Shown here one piece after another: positions 1 to 7,963 of a DNA stretch of 64,000 bases. Numbering within the stretch: the first letter of the stretch is position 1; each line of letters opens with the position of its first letter. The stretch lies in contig NC_013525.1 in NCBI RefSeq assembly GCF_000025005.1, positions 744,001-808,000 on the forward strand, read 5' to 3'. The position numbers and the translations under genes were made by a program. Source of the stretch: Thermobaculum terrenum ATCC BAA-798. GTDB lineage: Bacteria > Chloroflexota > Chloroflexia > Thermobaculales > Thermobaculaceae. Under the pieces are notes generated by a model. It did not search any database. It was given only the letters and a program-made list of their open reading frames with translations, and had not been told where the DNA came from.

Positions 1-688
1 AATTCAGAATATAATTCCTTTTCCCACTTTTCAGACTACCGTATACAGCAAGGTTACCTTCCGGGTTTCGCACAATCCATTCCTTGCGCTGGGTCTTCTC
101 CATATGATTACGCTTCCACATGCTCGGAGTCAGACCATCAGCCCTTCTTATCGTTGCGGGTTCTGTGTGGTTATATAGCCTCCATGCATCCCATATGTCC
201 TGCTCAGCCAGGCTAGTTTCAGGTGTAGCCGGACCGGATCCTGCATTGAATATCTCGCGGCTAAATACTTTTTCCTCAGTGACTCTAGTGAAGCCTAGAC
301 TTACCAGTACCTCAACAAGAGGGTCATCCTCTGCCACTTTAGCTACTACCTTCTGTTTGCCCTCCCTCACAGCCCAAGCGCACACAGAAGACAACAACTT
401 CTCTCTGTAGATTTCTGTCTTAGGAGAATAATTTCCAAACTCTCCAAGGGCTACAAGGTGCAGTGTGTCCTCGTTCTGAGTTGTATGGGTATAGCATATG
501 CTTCTTATATGGGTTGGGGTAGTATAGGCGAAAGCTCGGTAGTGCTTTCTCATGGGATAAAGTGAAGACTTGAGAGCAAAAACTACTGGAGAGAAGCCTC
601 TAACCGAGGTTTCTGGCATATCTAGCGACGTGAGTCGCTGCCGCCTGATTAGATACGGTAGGTCCGTGATATGAATGGGCCTTATCAA
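1..688 (-). CDS. Partial GNAT-like acetyltransferase, C-terminus beyond left edge
   Basis: An open frame of 229 codons runs from a TTG at 688-686 off the left edge without a stop; an in-frame TAA at 709-707 closes it upstream. The start is chosen because AGTGGGGCAGGA lies directly before the TTG and because the protein then begins MIRPIHITDLPYL, a typical opening of GNAT domains. Residues about 1-147 end in LGFTRVTEEKVF, which resembles the last strands of an acetyl-CoA-binding GNAT fold. The next 80 or so residues (rich in W, R and E) may begin a second domain. The substrate cannot be told. No Walker or metal motif is visible. The frame is clearly coding: codon use matches its neighbours and there are no internal stops. 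Confidence 0.7.
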   Translation of the reverse strand, partial: MIRPIHITDLPYLIRRQRLTSLDMPETSVRGFSPVVFALKSSLYPMRKHYRAFAYTTPTHIRSICYTHTTQNEDTLHLVALGEFGNYSPKTEIYREKLLSSVCAWAVREGKQKVVAKVAEDDPLVEVLVSLGFTRVTEEKVFSREIFNAGSGPATPETSLAEQDIWDAWRLYNHTEPATIRRADGLTPSMWKRNHMEKTQRKEWIVRNPEGNLAVYGSLKSGKRNYILN

Positions 689-817
689 TCCTGCCCCACT
701 AAATATTTACCTAACACTAGAGTGTATATGAATAAGCTATCCGCTTTCAAATTTTAGCTAATAGTAATTCCTCTATACAGTATTTTATGGGAACTCTGAT
801 GCTACGTTGTAGAGGTT

Positions 818-1324
818 CTAGTTATTTTCTGGTTGTGGATAGCAATCTTCTTCATCTCCTGAGAGCTTTTCCAGCGCGTGCACTAAAGCTGGTATGATGG
901 CAGAAAGAGATTCCCTTACGCCCTTGGGGCTGCCTGGCAGATTTATAATTAGGGTGTCAGATCTTACTCCAGCAACTGCTCTCGAGAGCATGGACATGGG
1001 GGTATGCTTCAATCCCTCCAATCTCATTGCCTCTGCTATACCTGGTACCTCATAGTCTATGATCTGTAGTGTTGCATCAGGTGTAACGTCTCTGGGTGAT
1101 AGTCCTGTGCCTCCAGTGGTCAATATGAGATGAACGTCCTCACGGGTGGATAGTGTCAACAAGGTTGAGGCTATCTTGTTTAGATCGTCTGGCACTACTT
1201 GATACGAAACGATTTCGATTGGCAGGTCCTTTAACATATCGCGTATAACTTCTGCGCTCTCGTCCTTCTCTCTGACTCCTGCAAAACCTCGATCCGATGC
1301 AGTTACTATTGCGGCTCTAAACAT
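818..1324 (-). CDS. mogA: MogA/MoaB-family molybdenum cofactor protein
   Basis: The 168-residue protein has the MoCF_biosynth fold. It opens with FRAAIVTASDRG and carries the signature TTGGTGLSPRDVTPDA near residues 67-82, which forms the molybdopterin-binding loop. MogA adenylylates molybdopterin before molybdenum insertion; MoaB homologues are very close, so the exact enzyme step is inferred. The frame is open 24 codons further upstream, but the ATG at 1324 is preferred because it gives the family's normal N-terminus and overlaps the plsC stop by 8 bases (ATGTTTAG), which suggests translational coupling. It is the last gene of the dacA-rluB-cmk-plsC-mogA operon. No other molybdenum cofactor gene is in the window. 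Confidence 0.85.
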   Translation of the reverse strand: MFRAAIVTASDRGFAGVREKDESAEVIRDMLKDLPIEIVSYQVVPDDLNKIASTLLTLSTREDVHLILTTGGTGLSPRDVTPDATLQIIDYEVPGIAEAMRLEGLKHTPMSMLSRAVAGVRSDTLIINLPGSPKGVRESLSAIIPALVHALEKLSGDEEDCYPQPENN

Positions 1325-2045
1325 TACTCTGTTCCTCCCTAGAGGATAGATCTCTCTCAGATTCTTTCTCGAATTTTTCTTCAGAGTATACCCCACGCAT
1401 ATCTGGTGGAAGCATTTGAGCTATTCTGCTCATGATATAGTCTGTTACAGCTTTGGCATTTCCTAATTGCTGTATCTCTTCGGGAGAAATAGGTTTTCCT
1501 ATGATCATCTTTATTCTAGTTCTTGGGTGGAATTTGCGCCCCTTGAAAACTTGGTTAGTACCTATAAAGGCTATTGGAACCACAGGTACCTTAGATCGGA
1601 TCGCTAGCATCCCTACTCCTGGTAATCCTGGTTGTAGCTTGCCTGTTCTGCTGCGGGTACCTTCGGGGAAAATACCAAAAGGTCTTCCTGAAGCCAACAC
1701 CTCTTCAGCCTCCCGAAGAGCTCTTCTATCGTATCCTTCACGCTTGATAGGAATGGCTTCAACCCAGTTGAAGAAAGCTGCGGCTATTGGAAACCTCCAT
1801 AGCTCCCTTTTGGCCATTACTCTGGGAACACGTGGCAACTGCGACATCAGTAGTGGAGGATCAAGGTTGCTCAGGTGATTAGCAGCGGCTATGAATGGAC
1901 CCTCCTTGGGGATGTTTTCCCTACCTATGACCTCTAGTTTGACCATTAGAGGGGTAATTATGTGGACTATAATCCACCTGGCTATTATATGTGAGAGTCG
2001 GTCTTTTGGAGATCGGTTTGTACTGTGTTGATGTTTTACATCCAA
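1317..2045 (-). CDS. plsC: 1-acyl-sn-glycerol-3-phosphate acyltransferase
   Basis: PlsC transfers an acyl chain to lysophosphatidic acid to make phosphatidic acid, the precursor of membrane phospholipids. The acyltransferase box NHLSNLDPPLL (HX4D) lies near residues 56-66 and the second box FPEGTRSRTGK near residues 124-134; both are intact. The hydrophobic stretch WIIVHIITPLMV near residues 24-35 likely holds it at the inner face of the membrane. The length of 242 residues is normal. The start is a TTG overlapping the cmk stop by 10 bases; a later ATG at about residue 34 would remove the membrane segment and is less likely. It sits in an overlapping operon between cmk and mogA. Confidence 0.9.
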   Translation of the reverse strand: MDVKHQHSTNRSPKDRLSHIIARWIIVHIITPLMVKLEVIGRENIPKEGPFIAAANHLSNLDPPLLMSQLPRVPRVMAKRELWRFPIAAAFFNWVEAIPIKREGYDRRALREAEEVLASGRPFGIFPEGTRSRTGKLQPGLPGVGMLAIRSKVPVVPIAFIGTNQVFKGRKFHPRTRIKMIIGKPISPEEIQQLGNAKAVTDYIMSRIAQMLPPDMRGVYSEEKFEKESERDLSSREEQSNV

Positions 2046-2752
2046 TGCTCCACCTCTGCTAATACTTCCTGGATATTCTTACCGGTAGTATCTATTACTA
2101 CCGCATCCTTAGGTACCCTTAGTGGAGAAGCTGCCCTGCTTGAGTCCAGCTTATCCCTGCGGTGGATGTCCATGAGCACCTGCTCGTAGGTGGTGTTTAC
2201 CCCCCGAGATAAAAGCTCTCTGTATCTTCGATTGGCTCTCTCCTCTGGTGCGGCGTCTAGATAGATCTTTAGTTGTGCATCCGGCAGGACGACTGTGCCT
2301 ATGTCTCTGCCTACGACTACGCTCGGGCCAGATTTCGCTATACGCCTTTGATGCTCCAGCAAGGACTGTCTTACTTTTGGGTGCGCTGATACGATTGAGA
2401 CTATATTTTCGACCTCAGAGGAGCGTAGCCTGTCGGTAACGTCGCTTCCATCAACTATTACCTTATACATGGAGTGAGAAGTTGCAGGCGAAGGTAATAC
2501 GTCCACTCTCATACTTGATGCGATATTAGCCAGAGCTTCTTCATCTGTGGGATCTACGTTCTTCTCAATTGCCTTGAGCGCTAGTGCTCGGTAGAGAACC
2601 CCTGTATCGAAGAATAGATATCCGTATCGATCCGCCAAAAGTCTGCCTATGGTGCTCTTTCCGACTCCAGATGGCCCGTCTATGGCTATCGTCCGTGGTT
2701 TTGCTGAATGTTGGATATCTCTGGAGTTAGCCCCAGCTGACTCCTTAGCCAT
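2036..2752 (-). CDS. cmk: Cytidylate kinase
   Basis: Cmk phosphorylates CMP and dCMP, recycling pyrimidines for nucleic acid and phospholipid synthesis. The P-loop IDGPSGVGKST is at about residues 24-34, and VVGRDIGTVVLPDA plus the arginine-rich region RANRRYREL belong to the CMP-binding and lid regions of the family. At 238 residues it is of normal length. The ATG at 2752 is well supported by an AGGAGG sequence 5 bases upstream, although it places the first 67 bases inside the 3' end of the pseudouridine synthase gene; no other start codon lies between it and the P-loop. The cmk next to an rsuA/rluB-type gene is a common bacterial arrangement. Confidence 0.93.
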   Translation of the reverse strand: MAKESAGANSRDIQHSAKPRTIAIDGPSGVGKSTIGRLLADRYGYLFFDTGVLYRALALKAIEKNVDPTDEEALANIASSMRVDVLPSPATSHSMYKVIVDGSDVTDRLRSSEVENIVSIVSAHPKVRQSLLEHQRRIAKSGPSVVVGRDIGTVVLPDAQLKIYLDAAPEERANRRYRELLSRGVNTTYEQVLMDIHRRDKLDSSRAASPLRVPKDAVVIDTTGKNIQEVLAEVEHWM

Positions 2753-3447
2753 TTTGCCTCCTGATCACTTAGTTCTCTGTACTCACCAGGTTTGAGATTA
2801 CCTAGGCTCAGCGGGCCCAGTGCAACTCTCGTTAGCCTCTTTACCTTGTAACCCAATGCTGCTAAGGTCCTGCGTACCTGCCTCTTTCTACCTTCACCCA
2901 TCGTGATAAGTAACTTGCTCTTGTCACGGGATCTGCTGATGATCTTGGCATCTAGCGGCTTGCTGAAGCCGTCTTCTAACTCCACACCTTGCAGCAGGTC
3001 TTGAAGCGATCTATCCGAGAAATAACCCTCTACCTCTACCATATATTGCTTGTGCACACCGTAGCGTGGATGAGTAATCCTTTGGGCAAGCTCACCATCG
3101 TTGGTGAGTAGCATCAATCCTTCAGAATCCTTATCAAGCCTGCCCACCGGATAGACGCGGTTAGATTGTCCGAGTAGATCTATAACCGTTTTTCTGCCTC
3201 GTTCATCTTTTGCTGTACTCAGTACGCCTGCTGGCTTATTCAGCAGTATGTACCTCATTTTGGGTTGCTGTCGTACCAGCTTGCCATCCACCCTGATCTC
3301 GTCTTCAGGACTGGCCATCGCTCCAGGTGTATTGACGATACGACCGTTTACTGAGACTCTCCCCTCAGCTATCATTCTTTCCGCCGCTCTTCTGGACGCA
3401 ACGCCCATCTGTGCGAGCAGTTTGTGTAGACGTATTGGCTCATTCAC
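2686..3447 (-). CDS. rluB: RsuA/RluB-family 16S/23S rRNA pseudouridine synthase
   Basis: This enzyme turns a specific uridine in ribosomal RNA into pseudouridine. An S4 RNA-binding domain (RLHKLLAQMGVASRRAAERM) occupies residues 5-50, followed by the catalytic domain whose motif YPVGRLDKDSEGLMLLTNDG near residues 97-116 carries the nucleophilic aspartate. The C-terminal GEGRKRQVRR motif is typical of the RsuA/RluB/RluE/RluF group. The target could be 23S (RluB) or 16S (RsuA) RNA; sequence alone does not decide. The GTG start at 3447 has GGAGG 7 bases upstream and overlaps the dacA stop by 8 bases. Confidence 0.88.
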   Translation of the reverse strand: MNEPIRLHKLLAQMGVASRRAAERMIAEGRVSVNGRIVNTPGAMASPEDEIRVDGKLVRQQPKMRYILLNKPAGVLSTAKDERGRKTVIDLLGQSNRVYPVGRLDKDSEGLMLLTNDGELAQRITHPRYGVHKQYMVEVEGYFSDRSLQDLLQGVELEDGFSKPLDAKIISRSRDKSKLLITMGEGRKRQVRRTLAALGYKVKRLTRVALGPLSLGNLKPGEYRELSDQEAKWLRSQLGLTPEISNIQQNHGR

Positions 3448-4447
3448 CTCTAGCCTCCAGATAGTAGGGGTACATCTGAAGGTAGTTTACATGCGCAGTC
3501 GTTGGCGAAGTTATAGGTAGAATCGACTCTGCGAGGGAGTAACTACTGAACATCCAGTCGAGGATAGCCCTAGTATCGGCAAATCTGTCTTGCGATCCTA
3601 ATACAACCGCTATAAGCTCTATATTGCCCCTTTTCACATAAGATACTAGGTTCTCTCCAGCTGCGGGCGTAGTGCCTGTCTTGATACCCTGCATACCAGG
3701 ATATATGGGTAATAGATCATTGGTGGATACCAACGTGTGATATACAGGCTTTCCCCCCAAGTGTCCGATTACCCTTGTTCTATAAGTTCCAACAATCGAA
3801 GACAGTAGAGGGTTATCGAGCAGCTCCCTCCCCAGTTTGGCTAGGTCCAAGGCTGTTGAATACTGCCCGGGAGCATCGAAACCGTTGGGAGTACGAAACA
3901 CCGTATGGTCTAAACCTAACTCATGTGCCTTAGCATTCATCTCATCAACGAATACTTGGATACCATTGTCCCCTACCCCACCCAGGTACTTTCGTCCTAC
4001 GTAATCTGCTATTGTTACTGCTGCGTCATTACCGGATGGTATAAGGGCTGCCTTGAGGAGATCTGTCAGGGTTAGCTTTTCTCCTGCACGCAGGTAAGCA
4101 GTGGATCCGCCTACAAGGTCACGAGGATAGACTTTGATGACCTCATTTGGATCGGCATACTGTAGAGCAAGGATGGCCGTCATCATTTTGGCAGTGCTGG
4201 CCATGGCTAACTTCTTGTTAGGTTTGTAGGCCCATAGGATCTTACCGGTCCTACGATCCATTACTAGAGCTGATTTGGCAGTTATCTCAGGTTCCGGATA
4301 TGGCAAGACGACAGCGTTAGATGCGGGTAATGCAGCGTTGGCTGTTGATATGGGAACAATAATCCCTGCTATCAAGAGCAGAAAGACGATAAACAGGCAT
4401 GAAATACATCTTAGTGTTTGGTTGTTATGATCCTTGGACCACATCAC
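3440..4447 (-). CDS. dacA: D-alanyl-D-alanine carboxypeptidase (penicillin-binding protein 5 type)
   Basis: This exported serine peptidase trims the terminal D-Ala from peptidoglycan pentapeptides. The N-terminus has a hydrophobic signal segment (CLFIVFLLLIAGIIVPIS) ending near ANA. The three catalytic motifs of the peptidase S11 family are present in order: STAK (active serine, about residue 83), SGN (about residue 138) and KTG (about residue 256). The protein of 335 residues is shorter than E. coli PBP5 and seems to lack most of its C-terminal membrane-anchoring part. It is the first gene of the minus-strand operon and diverges from smpB; the 67 bases between them must hold both promoters. 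Confidence 0.92.
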   Translation of the reverse strand: MMWSKDHNNQTLRCISCLFIVFLLLIAGIIVPISTANAALPASNAVVLPYPEPEITAKSALVMDRRTGKILWAYKPNKKLAMASTAKMMTAILALQYADPNEVIKVYPRDLVGGSTAYLRAGEKLTLTDLLKAALIPSGNDAAVTIADYVGRKYLGGVGDNGIQVFVDEMNAKAHELGLDHTVFRTPNGFDAPGQYSTALDLAKLGRELLDNPLLSSIVGTYRTRVIGHLGGKPVYHTLVSTNDLLPIYPGMQGIKTGTTPAAGENLVSYVKRGNIELIAVVLGSQDRFADTRAILDWMFSSYSLAESILPITSPTTAHVNYLQMYPYYLEARGE

Positions 4448-4514
4448 AGCGATTATACATTATGTGTTATCATCATACTCTCGGTAGAGAACAGGGGCGC
4501 TAAGGTAGGGGGAA

Positions 4515-5000
4515 ATGTCAAAGACTCAACAATCATCTGCTGAAGGGCAGAAGACTATTGCTGTTAACCGTAAGGCCTTTCATGACTATGCCATAGAAGA
4601 TAAGATCGAAGCTGGTTTAGCTCTCACAGGTAGTGAGATTAAGTCCATACGTCAGGGTAAGGTAAATCTAAGGGATGCTTATGCTCGAGTCGAAAATGGC
4701 GAGGCTTGGGTGTACAACATGCACATATCTCCTTACGAACAGAGTGGGAAGTACTTCAATCATGATCCACTTCGACCTCGCAAATTATTGCTGCATCGTA
4801 AAGAGATAGCTAGCTTGGCGGGCAAGCAGCAGATAAGGGGCTATACATTGGTGCCCCTAAGGTTGTATCTTAAGAATGGGATTGCTAAAATAGAAATTGC
4901 CCTTGCTAAGGGCAAGCGCGAGTATGACAAGCGTCAGGCTATAGCCGAGCGGGATGCTCAAAGAGAGATCCAGGCGGCTATGAAGCATAGAGTTAGATAG
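4515..5000 (+). CDS. smpB: SsrA-binding protein SmpB
   Basis: SmpB binds the tRNA-like end of tmRNA and delivers it to stalled ribosomes. The 161-residue protein shows the conserved core [40 protein letters not shown] and [24 protein letters not shown]. The basic C-terminal tail ([20 protein letters not shown]) is the part that enters the mRNA channel of the ribosome. The ATG at 4515 is preceded by GGTAGGGGGAA, a good ribosome binding site. The tmRNA gene begins 15 bases after the stop, so protein and RNA partner are probably made from one transcript. Confidence 0.96.
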   Translation: MSKTQQSSAEGQKTIAVNRKAFHDYAIEDKIEAGLALTGSEIKSIRQGKVNLRDAYARVENGEAWVYNMHISPYEQSGKYFNHDPLRPRKLLLHRKEIASLAGKQQIRGYTLVPLRLYLKNGIAKIEIALAKGKREYDKRQAIAERDAQREIQAAMKHRVR

Positions 5001-5015
5001 GCACCTTGAAAACAT

Positions 5016-5371
5016 GGGGATGACCGGATTCGACAGGGGTGTAGGGCGCGAAACTGCAGGCCGGGGATGCCTCGACCCCGTGACGAAGGGGCAAAAAAAC
5101 AACTGCCAACACAGAATACGCTCTAGCCGCCTAATTTAGCTGCGGCTACGTCCACTCAGTTCCTTCTCCGGTGGAGCTGAGATGGGCGTCGAGAAACCGG
5201 AGTGCGGCGCTAGCGCTTGCCGGAGCGCGAACGCCTAAGACTAAATCCGGCTGGCTTGAGTAACCCTGCCGGTCGGGAGTACTCAAGCGAGAAAGCAAAG
5301 ATCGGCTAAGCCTGTAGGATGTTTCGGTCCAAAGCCTCTGGACGGGGGTTCGACTCCCCCCATCTCCACCA
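5016..5371 (+). ncRNA. ssrA: Transfer-messenger RNA (tmRNA, SsrA)
   Basis: tmRNA rescues stalled ribosomes and adds a degradation tag. The 5' end GGGGATG pairs with CATCTCC at 5361-5367, giving a 7-bp acceptor stem with a G-U wobble at the third pair, the alanine identity element. GGATTCGAC follows as in other tmRNAs, and the T-arm GGGGGTTCGACTCCCCC precedes an encoded ACCA end. The tag reading frame starts at GCC 5105 and ends at TAA 5132-5134, giving ANTEYALAA; the ALAA ending is the usual ClpXP signal. The resume codon is inferred from the alanine start and the match to known tags. Its length is 356 bases. Confidence 0.96.
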
Positions 5372-5406
5372 GGGCGGGGAACCTTAGGTTCCCCGCTTTA
5401 TTTTTT
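5372..5406 (+). terminator. Intrinsic terminator of smpB-ssrA
   Basis: GCGGGGAACC at 5374-5383 pairs perfectly with GGTTCCCCGC at 5387-5396 around a 3-base loop and is followed by TTTATTTTTT. It begins directly after the tmRNA 3' end. Confidence 0.9.
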
Positions 5407-5526
5407 AGTTTCTCAGGCCTTGGTTTTTCCGGGGCTTGAAAGCTGCCTTCGTTAGTTAATAAGCAGCCCTGTTAGCTGGCCTTGTATACGATTCCAGCTT
5501 GCGTGGTGTGTCAACAGCCCAGTCCT

Positions 5527-5575
5527 ACATATAAAAATAGCTGGAGGATAATCACCTCCAGCTATTTTTATATGT
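5527..5575. terminator. Long perfect hairpin, probably a bidirectional terminator
   Basis: A 21-bp perfect stem (5527-5547 with 5555-5575) surrounds a 7-base loop. The outer part is A/T-rich, giving TATTTTTATATG after the G/C-rich core on both strands, so it can stop transcription from ssrA on one side and from tRNA-Leu on the other. Between this and the previous terminator (5407-5526) I see no gene. Confidence 0.75.
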
Positions 5576-5590
5576 CTTGTTCGCTTTAGG

Positions 5591-5672
5591 TGCGGAAGGT
5601 GGGACTCGAACCCACACGCCTTGCGGCACATGATCCTAAGTCATGCTCGTCTGCCAATTCCGACACTTCCGC
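5591..5672 (-). tRNA. tRNA-Leu (anticodon TAG)
   Basis: On the minus strand GCGGAAG pairs with CTTCCGC to form the acceptor stem, and GTGGGTTCGAGTCCCAC forms the T-arm. The anticodon arm is CATGA-CTTAGGA-TCATG with anticodon TAG, reading CUA/CUN leucine codons. A variable arm (GTGCCGCAAGGCGT region) is present, as expected for a class II tRNA. CCA is not encoded: the discriminator A is followed by CCT. Confidence 0.95.
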
Positions 5673-5724
5673 GCATAAAAAGTCTATCAACTCATAGCTG
5701 CCAAATTCAAGTCCTGTTGAGCTT

Positions 5725-7278
5725 CTAAAGGACTTTTTCCTTAGGCTTTAGCTTGTGGCTATTTTTGCTCTGTGTTGAGATGTAGAGGTTAGATGCCCAG
5801 TCCCTGCTTAGCATTGGATTAGGGGTGGCCTCGATGGTTTCCAATAGCCTGTTAGCGTCCTTGTAAGCTCGAGACGAAAGCAACATTAGCCTTGCGCCAA
5901 ATGCCTCAGCATCAGGGAAGGATTCTATAACTGTGCCTTCGGATGCTCTCAGAATACCTAGATCTTTCAGACCTTTCTGAGAAGCAAATCCAAGGGAGTT
6001 ACCTGCTAACACTATCTTCACCAACTCATTACTATCTATATCTGCCTTGGTGAGCAATTTATCCTGAAGATCTGCAAGTACCCCCTTGATCCTTTGAACT
6101 TGCCGTATGTGCGCTTGGGAAAGCAGGAATGTATCTGTCTGTGTGCGAATTCGAATAGATAGGTTCTTGTCGTTATGGACTATATCAAGGACTTCTATCT
6201 CTAGGATCTTTCTGTTAGGGGATGTGGGGTGGAGCAGTCCTTTATCATCAATTAGATCAATCCTTTTTAAGGCTATCGTGGCTTCGATTGCCTGTGCAAA
6301 GGTTGGTTTAAGTTCATCAGCTATATCGTGCTCAAAATTGAATAGATCCTTCCTGAAGAAGCCATTGTAGTCCCAGGTGAGTAGACATCTGTTTCCGACG
6401 GTGAGCAGAATCCATGGGTAGGGTTCCAGGGACATAAGCATGTGCGGCGCGTCTGTTTGTATATCTGCTCCCATCATCGAAGCAATCGCAAGCCCGCAAA
6501 TGGAAGGCTTCTCACGTCCAAAGATCTTATAGTTGCCTTCCTCTTCATCTATCCTCAGGGTTCCGTCTGTTACTATGAGTGCGTCGTTTATGTCAGAAAG
6601 TCGTCTGCCGTGCTTAAGACAAGCTGCTCTTAGCAAGCCCTGCAGAGACTGACCCTTACTGATCTCCTTGACTGTATCCGTGAAGATCTCCTCGCCACTC
6701 TCTAGATCGTGGGCCCACACAGAGATTCTTCTGTTTCTTACGACTGCTGCCACTCCTTGGCACTGTTTCTTACTTGCTCCGGGCTCCGTCTTTGTTAGAT
6801 CGCTCCCGACAGAATATAATGTTAGCTCCTTCCTGTAAGCTGTCAGGATAGTTATAGGCAGGATATGCCTGTTATCATCTGTAATATCTGATAGTGAGGC
6901 ATGTATTACTGTTTTTTGCGCGCTAGGTGCAAAGTTGTATTTGTACTCTTTGCCCTGTATACGCACCTTACCGGGCTTATTCGGTACTACCACTATAGAG
7001 TCCGAGTCTAGTTTTGCCTTGCAGGCCAGGCGAAAGCCTGCAGATAGCTCCTTGCTCTCAAAGTGTAGCCTGTCCCAACTTGTTGGTGGTGGGACGTTTT
7101 CAAGAAAGCGGACTCTACATCTCCCGCAGAACCCTGCCCCGTCACATGGGGACTCTATCCCCATGGCTGCGCTATCTTCCTGCTCCGTTAGGGTCTTATC
7201 TGCATTGAGGATAAATCTCTGGGCAGCTGGTAGAAGAGTTATTCTTATTTTCTTGAGTTGTCTTTCTTCTCCACTCAC
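5725..7278 (-). CDS. 2Fe-2S ferredoxin-domain protein with degenerate ASKHA/DUF4445 module
   Basis: The N-terminal ~100 residues form a plant-type 2Fe-2S domain: CDGAGFCGRC near residues 45-54 and a fourth cysteine in RLACKAKL. The C-terminal part matches the DUF4445/RACE layout (reductive activators of corrinoid enzymes): a stretch like ICGLAIASMM, then LLSQAHIRQVQRIKGVL, then IVLAGNSLGFASQKGLKDLGIL and FGARLMLLS. In known members the first half of the actin-like domain holds a DIGTT-type phosphate loop; here I cannot find it, and the conserved AG-FG and GNAAG motifs are altered. The 517-residue length is shorter than typical RACE proteins. No corrinoid protein or methyltransferase is nearby. 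The role is unknown; an electron-transfer or regulatory function is possible. The GTG start has a weak binding site. Confidence 0.65.
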   Translation of the reverse strand: MSGEERQLKKIRITLLPAAQRFILNADKTLTEQEDSAAMGIESPCDGAGFCGRCRVRFLENVPPPTSWDRLHFESKELSAGFRLACKAKLDSDSIVVVPNKPGKVRIQGKEYKYNFAPSAQKTVIHASLSDITDDNRHILPITILTAYRKELTLYSVGSDLTKTEPGASKKQCQGVAAVVRNRRISVWAHDLESGEEIFTDTVKEISKGQSLQGLLRAACLKHGRRLSDINDALIVTDGTLRIDEEEGNYKIFGREKPSICGLAIASMMGADIQTDAPHMLMSLEPYPWILLTVGNRCLLTWDYNGFFRKDLFNFEHDIADELKPTFAQAIEATIALKRIDLIDDKGLLHPTSPNRKILEIEVLDIVHNDKNLSIRIRTQTDTFLLSQAHIRQVQRIKGVLADLQDKLLTKADIDSNELVKIVLAGNSLGFASQKGLKDLGILRASEGTVIESFPDAEAFGARLMLLSSRAYKDANRLLETIEATPNPMLSRDWASNLYISTQSKNSHKLKPKEKVL

Positions 7279-7360
7279 GCTAACGACTCTATCAACTTGG
7301 AGTTACAGTTACTAGGATTTGTACTCAAGCTTTTACAGTTTTTGCTAGTCTATCTATGGA

Positions 7361-7963
7361 ATGCTGCATCGAAAGATCGTTTTGGCTTCTTCCTCACCAC
7401 GTAGAAAAGAACTACTCTCTGGACTGGGGATTCAGTTTGAGATCTTCTCACCTGATATTCCTGAAGATGTTGCTCCAGGTGAAAGTCCATGGAATCTCGC
7501 ACGGCGACTGGCCTATGAGAAGTGGGGGAATGTAGTATCCAAATCTGGCTTTGAAGACTACCTGGTGATCACTGCTGATACTGTTGTTGATCTCGACGGT
7601 CGCTCGCTCGGAAAGCCAAATTCCAGAGAGGAAGCTTTCGAGATGTTAAAGTCACTCCGAGCCAGAGAACACCTAGTGCATACCGCTGTCTGTGTTGGTG
7701 ACGGAACGCTGCTGCTTTGCAGCGTAGTGACGACTCGAGTAAAGATGCGCAACTATAGCGATGGGGAAATCGCCTCATACGTGGAAACTGGCTCCCCTAT
7801 GGATAAAGCTGGGGGATATGCTGTTCAGGATGAGTTTTTCTCGCCGGTGGAGAGGATGGAAGGATCATACACCAATGTAGTGGGCTTGCCTTTGGAAGCT
7901 GTAGTGAGAATGCTTGAGAGATTCGATATCAAAATGCTGGGTGGTGCTGCAGTTGTTAGGTAG
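7361..7963 (+). CDS. maf: Maf-family nucleoside triphosphate pyrophosphatase
   Basis: Maf proteins hydrolyse dTTP/UTP or modified nucleotides to monophosphates and are linked to division control or nucleotide-pool cleaning. The signature IVLASSSPRRKELLSGLG is at the N-terminus. ITADTVVDLDG near residues 70-80 holds the catalytic aspartate, and DKAGGYAVQ near residues 148-156 and EGSYTNVVGLPLE near residues 166-178 complete the active site. At 200 residues it is of normal length. The ATG at 7361 has only a weak binding site (ATGGA). Its 3' end overlaps the start of the formiminotransferase gene, so the two are likely co-transcribed. Confidence 0.93.
   Translation: MLHRKIVLASSSPRRKELLSGLGIQFEIFSPDIPEDVAPGESPWNLARRLAYEKWGNVVSKSGFEDYLVITADTVVDLDGRSLGKPNSREEAFEMLKSLRAREHLVHTAVCVGDGTLLLCSVVTTRVKMRNYSDGEIASYVETGSPMDKAGGYAVQDEFFSPVERMEGSYTNVVGLPLEAVVRMLERFDIKMLGGAAVVR

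Noticed and set aside
120-410. 96-codon plus-strand open frame at the left edge
   Set aside because: It lies opposite the GNAT-like partial gene, which has a proper start and a protein-like sequence.
5407-5526. Gap between the two hairpins downstream of ssrA
   Set aside because: No reading frame of useful length, no tRNA-like fold and no clear promoter; nothing can be supported here.
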